Part shown: positions 1 to 7,306 of the stretch, in pieces
Numbering within the stretch: position 1 is the first letter of the stretch
How the letters are laid out: each line of letters opens with the position of its first letter
Assembly (NCBI GenBank): GCA_902554355.1
Contig: CACDOC010000002.1
Location: 21,626-85,625, forward strand
Source of the DNA: an uncultured SAR86 cluster bacterium
GTDB lineage: Bacteria; Pseudomonadota; Gammaproteobacteria; Magnimaribacterales; Magnimaribacteraceae
Length of the DNA: 64,000 nt
Direction: 5' to 3'
The notes under the pieces: model-generated
Told to the model about the DNA's origin: nothing
The model's input: only the letters and a program-made list of their open reading frames with translations
Database searches by the model: none
Made by a program: the position numbers and the translations under genes

Positions 1-2
1 AT

Positions 3-515
3 TGGGTAGAAGAGATTGGAAAAAGGGATTCAGATATCCTTGAACTTCATTGTGGATTAGGTACCTTTACGATTCCTCTGAGTAAGTTATTTAATAACGT
101 AATAGCTACTGAAAATAGTCGCCCTAGCCTTTTAGCTCTTGAGCATAATGTTAATCTAAATAAATGTCATAACATCAAATACGCAAGACTATCAGGTAAA
201 GAAACTCTTGAAGCTTTTGAAGGAAAGAGAGAATTTAGAAGGTTAAAAAATAAATGTATTTCTTTTAAAGATTTTAACATTAGATCAATATTTGTTGACC
301 CGCCTAGAGAAGGTATTGACGCCCATACCTTAAGAAAAATATCGCAATTTGATGAGATTATTTATATATCTTGTGGCTTTGAGTCTTTAAAAAGAGATCT
401 AGATATACTAAAGAAAACTCATAAGATAAAGAAAGTAGCGATGTTTGATCAATTTCCTTATACGGAACATATTGAATCTGGCGTCATCCTAGAAAGGATA
501 ACGCCATCAGATTAG
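3..515 (+). CDS. trmA: tRNA (uracil-54,C5)-methyltransferase TrmA, C-terminal part
   Basis: This is the last ~170 codons of TrmA, which uses S-adenosylmethionine to methylate U54 of the tRNA T-loop to ribothymidine. The reading frame is open to the left window edge, so the N-terminus is outside the window. Visible motifs are the SAM-binding LELHCGLGTF, the VDPPREGID motif, the nucleophilic cysteine in YISCG, and the closing FPYTEHIESGVIL with the family's catalytic glutamate. E. coli TrmA reads YISCNPETL at the nucleophile; here it is YISCGFESL, a small local change that keeps the cysteine. The gene converges on etfA with only 6 nt between the stop codons and no evident terminator. Confidence 0.93.
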   Translation, partial: WVEEIGKRDSDILELHCGLGTFTIPLSKLFNNVIATENSRPSLLALEHNVNLNKCHNIKYARLSGKETLEAFEGKREFRRLKNKCISFKDFNIRSIFVDPPREGIDAHTLRKISQFDEIIYISCGFESLKRDLDILKKTHKIKKVAMFDQFPYTEHIESGVILERITPSD

Positions 516-521
516 ATATTT

Positions 522-1451
522 CTATAATTTAGATTCAAGTTCGGGTAGTGCATCAAATAAATCAGCTACTAACCCATAATCTGCAACTTGGAATATAGGA
601 GCTTCTTCATCTTTATTAATTGCTACAATTACTTTACTGTCTTTCATTCCGGCTAAATGCTGAATAGCACCTGAAATTCCTACAGCAATATATAAATCTG
701 GTGCAACTATCTTACCTGTTTGCCCAACTTGCATATCATTTGGAACAAATCCAGAGTCTACAGCTGCTCTAGAGGCACCAATTGCTGCTCCAAGCTTATC
801 AGCTATCCCATTTAGTAGACTAAAGTTATCCCCATTTTGCATACCTCTTCCACCTGAAATAACCACATCTGCTGCGGTCAATTCAGGTCGATCAGATTCT
901 GCTATCTCCTCTTTTACAAAAGACGAGATGCCTAGATCAGTATCATTATCTAACTCTTCTAGGTCAGCACTTCCGCCAGAAGATTCACAAGCATCAAACC
1001 CAGTGGTTCTAACAGTTATCACTTTAATGGAATCATTACTTTTAACTGTTGCAATACAATTTCCTGCATAAATAGGTCTTTCAAAGGTATCTTCCGATGT
1101 TACAGCACTGATATCAGATATTTGAGAAACGTCTAATAAGGCTGCGACCCTTGGCATAAAATTCTTTCCGTTTGTTGTTGCAGCTGCCAATATATGAGAA
1201 TAATTAGCCCCTAATTCAGCTACAAGATTACCTAAATTCTCTGCTAAAGCATTTTCATAACCTGTTTTGTTAGCTAATAGAACTTTGGAAACACATGGTA
1301 TTTGCTGAGCCGCTTCTGCTACTGTTCCGCATTCGCTTCCAGCTACAAGTAAATTAATATCGTTACCAATTTCTGTAGCGGCAGCTAGTGCATTTAAAGT
1401 AGAAGATTTTAGTTCTGAATTATCGTGTTCTGCTATTACTAATATACTCAT
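522..1451 (-). CDS. etfA: Electron transfer flavoprotein subunit alpha
   Basis: Large subunit (309 aa) of the soluble ETF heterodimer, which collects electrons from acyl-CoA and other FAD dehydrogenases and passes them to ETF-quinone oxidoreductase. The N-terminal half is the ETF domain. The C-terminal FAD domain starts near residue 195 with GGRGM and carries the alpha-subunit signature [16 protein letters not shown] near residue 255. Length is normal for the family. The start ATG overlaps the etfB stop by 4 nt (ATGA), so the two genes are translationally coupled in the order etfB-etfA. The ETF-QO gene lies just beyond, on the other strand, so the three form one divergent functional block. 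Confidence 0.96.
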   Translation of the reverse strand: MSILVIAEHDNSELKSSTLNALAAATEIGNDINLLVAGSECGTVAEAAQQIPCVSKVLLANKTGYENALAENLGNLVAELGANYSHILAAATTNGKNFMPRVAALLDVSQISDISAVTSEDTFERPIYAGNCIATVKSNDSIKVITVRTTGFDACESSGGSADLEELDNDTDLGISSFVKEEIAESDRPELTAADVVISGGRGMQNGDNFSLLNGIADKLGAAIGASRAAVDSGFVPNDMQVGQTGKIVAPDLYIAVGISGAIQHLAGMKDSKVIVAINKDEEAPIFQVADYGLVADLFDALPELESKL

Positions 1452-2200
1452 GAAATCACCTTTGCTTCATTTTTAAGTTTATCGACCAGTTCATCAATGC
1501 TTTCAACTATTATGCCTGCAGCCCTTTCAGGCGGAGGACTGACCTTTAAAGTTTCTGTTCTAGGGGACACATCCACACCTAGGTCTTCACAAGAGATAGT
1601 TTCTAAAGGTTTTTTCTTTGCTTTCATTATATTTGGTAAAGAAGCATATCTGGGCTCATTTAATCTCAAATCAGTTGTTATTATTGCAGGTAGATTTAAT
1701 GATACCGTCTGCAAACCTCCATCTATCTCTCTAGTTACTTCAACTTTGTTATCTTTAATGTCGACTTCAGAAGCAAAGGTGCCTTGTCCGTAGCCAAGCA
1801 ATGCGGCAAGCATCTGACCAGTTTGGTTAGCGTCATCATCTATTGCCTGTTTACCTAAAATTACTATTTCGGGACCCTCTTTCTCCACAATTGCCTTGAG
1901 AGCTTTTGCCACTCCTAAAGGCTCAGGAATTTCAGAGGTTTCAATTAAAATTGCTCTATCTGCTCCTAATGCTAAACAAGTTCTTAGCTGCTCTTGAGAA
2001 GCTGAATCTCCAACTGAAACAGCTACCACTTCTTCAGCTTTACCAGCTTCTTTCAATCTAACAGCTTCTTCTATAGCTATTTCACAAAATGGATTAATTG
2101 CCATTTTTGCATTACTCAGATCTGGGCCACTCTCGTCAGATTTAGCTCTAACTTTGACGTTATAATCAACTACTCTTTTAACGGGAACTAGAATCTTCAT
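1448..2200 (-). CDS. etfB: Electron transfer flavoprotein subunit beta
   Basis: Small subunit (250 aa) of ETF, which in the family binds AMP and docks with partner dehydrogenases. It opens with [16 protein letters not shown], typical of EtfB, and contains the family segment [21 protein letters not shown] around residue 115 and [21 protein letters not shown] around residue 177, which matches the beta-subunit signature that includes the recognition loop. A ribosome binding site (AGGAAAA) precedes the ATG. It is the first gene of the etfBA pair and is transcribed away from the ETF-QO gene across an 80-nt gap that must hold both promoters. Confidence 0.96.
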   Translation of the reverse strand: MKILVPVKRVVDYNVKVRAKSDESGPDLSNAKMAINPFCEIAIEEAVRLKEAGKAEEVVAVSVGDSASQEQLRTCLALGADRAILIETSEIPEPLGVAKALKAIVEKEGPEIVILGKQAIDDDANQTGQMLAALLGYGQGTFASEVDIKDNKVEVTREIDGGLQTVSLNLPAIITTDLRLNEPRYASLPNIMKAKKKPLETISCEDLGVDVSPRTETLKVSPPPERAAGIIVESIDELVDKLKNEAKVIS

Positions 2201-2280
2201 ACTATTTTCCTTATATGGTAAAATTCAAAATCGTATTCTATAACTGCAGCCCATCTCAATACAAATAAATAATATCAATA

Positions 2281-3930
2281 ATGAAAAATACTGAAAGAGA
2301 ATCAATGGAGTATGACGTAGTTATAGTTGGCGCTGGTCCGGCCGGATTGTCTACTGCAATAAAGCTTAAACAATTATGCAACGATAATTCAAAAGAGATA
2401 TCGATTTGTGTAGTTGAGAAAGGTTCTGAAGTTGGAGCCCATATTCTTTCTGGTAATGTGTTTGATCCAAAAGCTCTTAATGAACTCATACCAGATTGGA
2501 AAGAACTAGGTGCACCGCTAAATACTCCAGTTAAAAAAGATTCTGTTAGATATTTAATCAATGAATCCAGTAACTTCTCCATACCTACATTATTCGCTAC
2601 AACTTTTAAAAATCATGGAAACTACATCATGAGTTTAGGTAATTTTTGTAGATGGTTAGGAGAATATGCGGAAGGACTTGAAATAGATATTTTTCCTGGA
2701 TTTACAGCCTCTCAACTTATATATGACAATGAAACAGTTATAGGAGTTTCTACAGGAGATATGGGTATAGACTCCTCTGGTGAGAAAAAACCTAGTTTTG
2801 AACCTGGAATTGACCTTTTAGCTAAATATACAGTTTTATCTGAAGGATGTAGAGGGCATTTAGGAAAGCAGGTTATTAATAGATTTAATCTTGATCAGGA
2901 TAGTGATCCGCAACACTATGGTATAGGCTTTAAGGAAGTTTGGAATATTAAACCTGATCTGCATGAAGAAGGACTGGTAGTTCATACAATGGGATGGCCG
3001 GCAGCAAAAGGTGTTCTGTCTGGTTCATATTTCTATCATGGTGAAAAAAATCAAGCATTTTTGGGTTATATAGTGCCACTAGATTATGACAATCCGCACA
3101 TAAGTCCTTTTGATGAGTTCCAGCAATGGAAGCACCAAACGTCCATCAAAAAATATTTAGAAGGTGGAACAAGAACCGCTTATGGCGCAAGAGCTCTTAT
3201 AAAAGGAGGTTACCAGTCGATACCGAAAATGCATTTTCCTGGAGGACTGCTTGTTGGAGATGATGCAGGAACTATGAATTTTCCTAGAATTAAAGGAACG
3301 CATACTGCTATGAAATCAGGAATGATTGGAGCTGAAAGTATTTATGAAGAGTTTTTTCAAGAAGAGTCAAAGAAAGACCTAGCTAATTTTAAAACAAATT
3401 TGGAGTCTTCATGGTTAGAAAAAGAATTACATAAAGCTAGGAATTTTTTACCATTTATACATAAATTTGGGACCCTATTAGGTGTTGCTTTTGCAGGAAT
3501 GGATCAACTCATATTCAGAGGAAAATTACCTTTTACTCTTCATCATGACGAGCCTGATCATCAATGTCTCAAAGAAGCAGATCAAATGCCAAAGATAGAA
3601 TACCCAAAACCAGATGGGGTAATTAGTTTTGATAAACTCTCTTCAGTATTTTTATCAAATACTAACCATGAAGAAGATCAACCCTGTCATTTAGTTTTGA
3701 AAGATCCTTCTATACCGATAGACGTTAATTTACCTAAATATGATGAGCCTGCTCAAAGATATTGTCCTGCTGGAGTTTATGAAATTGTAGAAAAAGATGG
3801 TGATAAAATCTTCCAGATAAATGCTCAAAATTGTGTTCATTGTAAGACTTGTGACATAAAAGACCCTTCTCAAAATATTAATTGGGTTACCCCTGAAGGG
3901 GCTGGAGGACCTAATTACCCAAATATGTAA
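2281..3930 (+). CDS. Electron transfer flavoprotein-ubiquinone oxidoreductase (ETF-QO)
   Basis: Membrane-associated FAD/4Fe-4S enzyme (549 aa) that oxidises reduced ETF and reduces ubiquinone. The FAD dinucleotide motif GAGPAG is at residues 17-22. The C-terminal ferredoxin-like domain has C495 (RYCPAG) and C518, C521, C524 (NCVHCKTC), the four cluster ligands. The protein ends GGPNYPNM as in Pseudomonas-type enzymes. The start could be the ATG at 2281 or the one at 2305; the short TERESMEYD extension resembles that of relatives, so 2281 is kept. There is no clear Shine-Dalgarno before 2281, only an AT-rich TAATAT a few bases upstream. It faces etfBA, its electron donor. Confidence 0.96.
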   Translation: MKNTERESMEYDVVIVGAGPAGLSTAIKLKQLCNDNSKEISICVVEKGSEVGAHILSGNVFDPKALNELIPDWKELGAPLNTPVKKDSVRYLINESSNFSIPTLFATTFKNHGNYIMSLGNFCRWLGEYAEGLEIDIFPGFTASQLIYDNETVIGVSTGDMGIDSSGEKKPSFEPGIDLLAKYTVLSEGCRGHLGKQVINRFNLDQDSDPQHYGIGFKEVWNIKPDLHEEGLVVHTMGWPAAKGVLSGSYFYHGEKNQAFLGYIVPLDYDNPHISPFDEFQQWKHQTSIKKYLEGGTRTAYGARALIKGGYQSIPKMHFPGGLLVGDDAGTMNFPRIKGTHTAMKSGMIGAESIYEEFFQEESKKDLANFKTNLESSWLEKELHKARNFLPFIHKFGTLLGVAFAGMDQLIFRGKLPFTLHHDEPDHQCLKEADQMPKIEYPKPDGVISFDKLSSVFLSNTNHEEDQPCHLVLKDPSIPIDVNLPKYDEPAQRYCPAGVYEIVEKDGDKIFQINAQNCVHCKTCDIKDPSQNINWVTPEGAGGPNYPNM

Positions 3931-3950
3931 TAAAATCAATACTTTACATT

Positions 3951-3992
3951 TAAAAAAAAAGTTAAAAAAAAGTTAAAAAAAAGTTAAAAAAA
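3951..3992. repeat. Phased A-tract tandem repeat (GTT plus A7-8, period 11)
   Basis: A run of nine A is followed by three units of GTT plus eight, eight and seven A. The unit length is 11 nt, about one DNA helical turn, so the A-tracts lie on one face of the helix. Such phased tracts are known to bend DNA and can act as promoter UP elements. They end 3 nt before the TTGACC hexamer listed next. A competing reading is a decayed lysine-rich coding repeat (KKKV) whose period slipped from 12 to 11. Confidence 0.8.
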
Positions 3993-3995
3993 GTA

Positions 3996-4023
3996 TTGAC
4001 CGATACTAAAAAAAGAGTATTAT
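3996..4023 (+). promoter_or_regulatory. Candidate sigma-70 promoter upstream of the gene-free stretch
   Basis: TTGACC (4 or 5 of 6 to the -35 consensus, depending on weighting) is followed after 16 nt by TATTAT (5 of 6 to the -10). Phased A-tracts lie directly upstream as a possible UP element. Transcription would start near 4030 and run to the terminator at 4219-4244. Sequence-only prediction in an AT-rich region. Confidence 0.4.
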
Positions 4024-4240
4024 TAACTTACTTAATTATCCGATCTGGAAACAACTCGAGACGGTAGAAAGAAGAGATAAATAAGTTAGAGAACGAAAGT
4101 AGAAAGCTCTAATAAATAAAGGTACCAAAAAAATTTATTAGACCACCAAGATTAAAAGAGAAATTAATCAAGGCGCTAGAAAAAAAAACTCAAATCTAGA
4201 CACTTTCGAACTCGAACTAAACAGAGCTAAGGCTCTGTTT
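4010..4240 (+). pseudogene. Possible decayed phasin-like coding remnant
   Basis: One plus-strand frame, interrupted by three stops, reads protein-like segments: IINLLNYPIWKQLETVE, then KALINKGTKK, then LDTFELELNRAKAL. A second frame over the middle reads VPKKFIRPPRLKEKL and IKALEKK. Together these recall the C-terminal pattern of phasin-family proteins (W..LE..V..RV.KAL..LGVPTKK.I..L). There is no start codon. This is pattern recognition from memory, not an alignment, and AT-rich DNA yields lysine-rich readings easily. Confidence 0.22.
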
Positions 4241-4244
4241 TTTT
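4030..4244 (+). ncRNA. Candidate small RNA of about 210 nt, unidentified
   Basis: The interval between a good promoter-like site and a strong intrinsic terminator contains no ATG on the plus strand and no open frame longer than about 30 codons. It is purine-rich and does not show the tmRNA tag, the 4.5S core, or the RNase P signature as far as I can read it. These facts fit a small RNA. A decayed coding sequence (next entry) is the main alternative, and both cannot be fully right. This entry and its neighbours account for the whole 320-nt gap between the ETF-QO and DUF1285 genes. Confidence 0.35.
4219..4244 (+). terminator. Rho-independent terminator
   Basis: AAACAGAGC, loop TAAG, GCTCTGTTT: a perfect 9-bp stem running into seven T. 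On the minus strand the same hairpin lies just after the DUF1285 stop at 4251, but with a weaker T-run, so it may also end the long envelope operon. It is the only strong terminator in the first 29 kb. Confidence 0.88.
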
Positions 4245-4250
4245 ATGCCC

Positions 4251-4796
4251 CTAATATAATTTAAAGAATGATTCTTGGCTTACAACCCCAAAATCTGCAC
4301 CCTTCTGTTCTCCTAAATCAATTAATTTATAGTAAACATTCCTCGATATTAGGGCTTCTAAGTTTTTCCTTACTAATACATATGGTGAAGGTTCTAAAGT
4401 TTCCTTATTAACTTCAACTCTTAGTGGATGATCTGAATTTAAAGAAAAGGTCTCATGAGTATTTGTTTTAAAATTTATTATTTGTTGTTCATCAGAGCTT
4501 AGAACCTCAAAATCAATAATTATGAATGGTTTGTCTTCTACAACAATCCTAATTTTTTCTATAGGAGTAACTAGATAGTAGAAACCATCAGAATCTAATC
4601 GCAGTACCCTGCTAAACAAATTAACCATTCTTTCTCTTCCTATTGGAGAATTCATAAAAAACCATCTACCAGATCTATCAATTCGCATTTCTACGTTCTC
4701 GCATAAGGGAGGGTCCCACTTCTCAACAGGTGGGAAAGTATCTTCATCTAGCTTTGATAGTTCTGAAAATATTGATGAGATTGATGGTTTATTCAT
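4251..4796 (-). CDS. DUF1285 family protein
   Basis: A 181-aa soluble protein of the DUF1285 family, common in proteobacteria and without a firm function. Recognisable family features are FPPVEKWDPPLCENVEMRID near residue 21, the RSGRWFFMNSPIGRERMV stretch, DSDGFYYLVTPIEKIRI in the middle, HPLRVEV and PSPYVLVRKNLEALISRNVYY toward the end. No signal peptide or membrane segment is seen. Its ATG lies directly after the LysE-type gene stop, making it the last gene of the leftward envelope operon. A role in metabolism or regulation linked to the envelope is only a guess from position. Confidence 0.85.
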   Translation of the reverse strand: MNKPSISSIFSELSKLDEDTFPPVEKWDPPLCENVEMRIDRSGRWFFMNSPIGRERMVNLFSRVLRLDSDGFYYLVTPIEKIRIVVEDKPFIIIDFEVLSSDEQQIINFKTNTHETFSLNSDHPLRVEVNKETLEPSPYVLVRKNLEALISRNVYYKLIDLGEQKGADFGVVSQESFFKLY

Positions 4797-5411
4797 TTAT
4801 ATAAATATTTGATAAATAAGAATCTGAAGGGATAAAAGAATTAAAACAAAACCTATAATTTTTTCAAATAAATCTAAGAACGAAGAAAATTTATTTTTAA
4901 AACCTTCATTAGTAAAAACATAGGAAATAATTGAAAACCATATGAATGTAGCCAAAGCCATATAGGCTCCATAAAGTAAAAGGTATAGATTATTTCCTGT
5001 ACCTATAACTACGCTAAAAACAGTTATGAAGAATAAGATAGCTTTAATGTTAGTAACATTTGTAATTAGACCTGCCAGAAATCCATTAAATTTATCTGTG
5101 TTCGTATTTTCCTTTTCAATATTACCCAAACCTTTACTGCCTAGAATGGAATTAACTCCCAAATATAATAAATAAAGCGATCCTATAATTTTGAGGATTG
5201 TTAAGAACAGTTCATTTGATGTTATTAATAAAACTAAACCTGTTATTGCTAGAAGAGAATGAAATAGTATTCCTACCCCTATTCCTAAGCTGGTCCAGAT
5301 TGCAACTTTTCGGTTATATCTTAAGCTTTGTCTAGTTACTAATGCGAAATCAGGACCTGGGCTTGCTACCGCAAATAAATGCAAAATTGCTACAGTAAAA
5401 AACTCCATCAT
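4797..5411 (-). CDS. LysE/RhtB-family amino-acid exporter
   Basis: A 204-aa inner-membrane protein with about six hydrophobic segments and the family opening SPGPDFALVTRQSLRYNRK near residue 18, typical of RhtB/LysE translocators that export amino acids or related metabolites. Substrate cannot be read from sequence. There are two consecutive ATG codons at the start (5411 and 5408), and either could serve. It sits 4 nt after murB in the envelope operon. Confidence 0.88.
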   Translation of the reverse strand: MMEFFTVAILHLFAVASPGPDFALVTRQSLRYNRKVAIWTSLGIGVGILFHSLLAITGLVLLITSNELFLTILKIIGSLYLLYLGVNSILGSKGLGNIEKENTNTDKFNGFLAGLITNVTNIKAILFFITVFSVVIGTGNNLYLLLYGAYMALATFIWFSIISYVFTNEGFKNKFSSFLDLFEKIIGFVLILLSLQILIYQIFI

Positions 5412-5415
5412 TTAA

Positions 5416-6414
5416 TTAAATTAATGTAGGTTCTATTTCTAATTTAACTTTAAATTTGTCATAAATATCATCGATAATAGAATCAGCAAATCTAACTATT
5501 TCATTTCCATCTAAATTGCCATTTGTTGTTATGACTAAAGCATGCTGCTCTGATACCTTGACGTTCTTCATTCCATTTCCTTTCCATCCAGCTGCTTCTA
5601 TCAGGTAGCCTGAAGGTACTTTATATTTAGAATTTGCCTCATAATAAGGTACATTAATTATCTTAGTTAGATTTCTAAAATCACCCTCTTCCAGGATCAA
5701 GTTCTTAAAAAAACTGCCAACATTAAATTCTATATTATGATCAGGTAAAATAATCTTTCTTAGAGATGACACGCCGTCAAATACGTCTTTAGGCTTTAAA
5801 TTTTCTATATCCTTAGGGCTCGATCTAAAAAATTCTTCTAATGAAACATAAGAAATGTCTATGCAAGGTTCTAGATGAGTCTCAAAAACTACTGAGGTAA
5901 TAAAATATTCTTTCTTATTCTGGAATACACTGGATCTATAACCAAAATTGCACTCCTCTTTAGAGAATATTCTTTCTTCTGCAGTAAGTGTATTGATTGA
6001 TTTAACCTCTTTAATAAACGCAGAAACCTCTTTTCCATATGCTCCAATATTCTGTATTGGCGAGGCGCCCACAGTCCCAGGTATAAGAGCTAGGTTTTCT
6101 AGGCCGTACCTTTCATTAGATAAACTCCAATCAACAAATTTATGCCAGTTTTCACCCGAGAAAATTTCTACTATCCTTTCGTCGTGTTCAATCTTTCCAA
6201 GGATATTATTTTTGATCACCAATCCATCATAATCTTTAGTGAAAACAATATTTGATCCTTCTCCGATAAAAAGTATAGGGAGGTTCTTGAGCTTAGAAAA
6301 TTCTATCGCTTCTAGAAATTGCTCTACTGTTTCAATTGAACAGAAATATTTTGCCAGTTGATTGATTCTTAATGAATTAATATCTTTTATAGAATAGTTC
6401 TCTTCAATTTTCAT
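5416..6414 (-). CDS. murB: UDP-N-acetylenolpyruvoylglucosamine reductase MurB
   Basis: Cytoplasmic FAD enzyme (332 aa) that reduces the enolpyruvyl group with NADPH to give UDP-N-acetylmuramate in peptidoglycan synthesis. The FAD domain shows FIGEGSNIVF near residue 49 and GTVGASPIQNIGAYG near 114. The catalytic serine lies in GSFFKN, and the glutamate near the C-terminus in KLEIEPTLI. It is E. coli-like (type I) in length and motif layout. It follows kdsB by 1 nt, the same neighbourhood as in Pseudomonas. Confidence 0.95.
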   Translation of the reverse strand: MKIEENYSIKDINSLRINQLAKYFCSIETVEQFLEAIEFSKLKNLPILFIGEGSNIVFTKDYDGLVIKNNILGKIEHDERIVEIFSGENWHKFVDWSLSNERYGLENLALIPGTVGASPIQNIGAYGKEVSAFIKEVKSINTLTAEERIFSKEECNFGYRSSVFQNKKEYFITSVVFETHLEPCIDISYVSLEEFFRSSPKDIENLKPKDVFDGVSSLRKIILPDHNIEFNVGSFFKNLILEEGDFRNLTKIINVPYYEANSKYKVPSGYLIEAAGWKGNGMKNVKVSEQHALVITTNGNLDGNEIVRFADSIIDDIYDKFKVKLEIEPTLI

Positions 6415-6415
6415 T

Positions 6416-7138
6416 TTATAAAGAACTGGCCACTTCTCTTGCTAATTCTAATTCTTCTTCAGTGTCTACTCCTAAATGAATATCACTTATAGATTCTTTT
6501 CCGTATATAACTTCTTTATGATCCATAGCTCTCATTTGTTCAAGTTTCGTATCCATCTCTCTTTCACTTTGAGACCATTTCACAAACTGCTTTAGAAAAC
6601 TAGCTCGATAAGCATAAATGCCAAGATGCATTTTAGCTTTATCAATATCATACTTATCATCTATATTTCGAGAGAAATTAGCTATACTTCCATCCTCTTT
6701 AATCCATAACTTAACGACACTTGTATTTGTTATATCTTTGGCATCTAAATTAGCGAATAAAGTTGCCATGTTTGAAGATTTTTGCACCATTAAATCGAAC
6801 AAATTATTGATATCTTCGGGATCTATAAAAGGCTCATCTCCCTGTACATTAACAACAATCTGATCCTCTTCTAAATCAAGAATATTTACAGCTTCAGCAA
6901 GTCTATCTGATCCTGTTAAATGACCTCGTCTAGTTAAAACAGTATCGATACTATTATTGGAACAGTGGGCAATAATCTCTTCAGAATCCGTAGCAACTAA
7001 AACTTTCTTAGCCTTGCTTTGTAGAGCTTGTTCATAAACTCTCTGTATTAATGTTTTATTACCTATTAATTTTAATGGTTTTCCTGGTAACCGAGTAGAT
7101 TCCATTCTAGATGGTATTAAAACGATAAAATCCTGCAT
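6416..7138 (-). CDS. kdsB: 3-deoxy-manno-octulosonate cytidylyltransferase KdsB
   Basis: Cytoplasmic enzyme (240 aa) that activates Kdo with CTP to CMP-Kdo for transfer onto lipid A. Diagnostic motifs are IPSRMESTRLPGKPL at the N-terminus (nucleotide binding), ATDSEEI, VQGDEPFI near residue 98, and LGIYAYR. Length is standard. Its ATG directly abuts the stop of the ycaR-like gene. With the fused MsbA-LpxK it forms the lipid A/Kdo part of the operon. Confidence 0.96.
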   Translation of the reverse strand: MQDFIVLIPSRMESTRLPGKPLKLIGNKTLIQRVYEQALQSKAKKVLVATDSEEIIAHCSNNSIDTVLTRRGHLTGSDRLAEAVNILDLEEDQIVVNVQGDEPFIDPEDINNLFDLMVQKSSNMATLFANLDAKDITNTSVVKLWIKEDGSIANFSRNIDDKYDIDKAKMHLGIYAYRASFLKQFVKWSQSEREMDTKLEQMRAMDHKEVIYGKESISDIHLGVDTEEELELAREVASSL

Positions 7139-7306
7139 TTAATCTATTTTACGAGCTTCATCAGGAAGCATTACAGGTATTCCATCTTTAATTGGATAGG
7201 CTAATTTACTTTTTTTACAAATTAACTCATTTCCAACTTGCTCTAATGGCTCTTTGGATACAGGACAAACTAGTATATCTAGCAACTTCTTATCTAATGC
7301 AGTCAT
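7139..7306 (-). CDS. ycaR: Small Trm112/UPF0434 (YcaR) family protein
   Basis: A 55-aa protein missed by the ORF track: it opens [20 protein letters not shown] and ends in the family segment [18 protein letters not shown]. It lies exactly between the LpxK part and kdsB, its conserved place in gammaproteobacteria. Family members usually carry a CPxC pair; here the second cysteine is serine (CPVS), while C14 and C30 remain, so a full zinc site may be lost. Both ends abut neighbours without spacing, which supports the call. Confidence 0.9.
   Translation of the reverse strand: MTALDKKLLDILVCPVSKEPLEQVGNELICKKSKLAYPIKDGIPVMLPDEARKID

Noticed and set aside
1497-1793. A 98-codon plus-strand ORF inside etfB
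   Set aside because: Antisense shadow of a conserved gene with no family resemblance.
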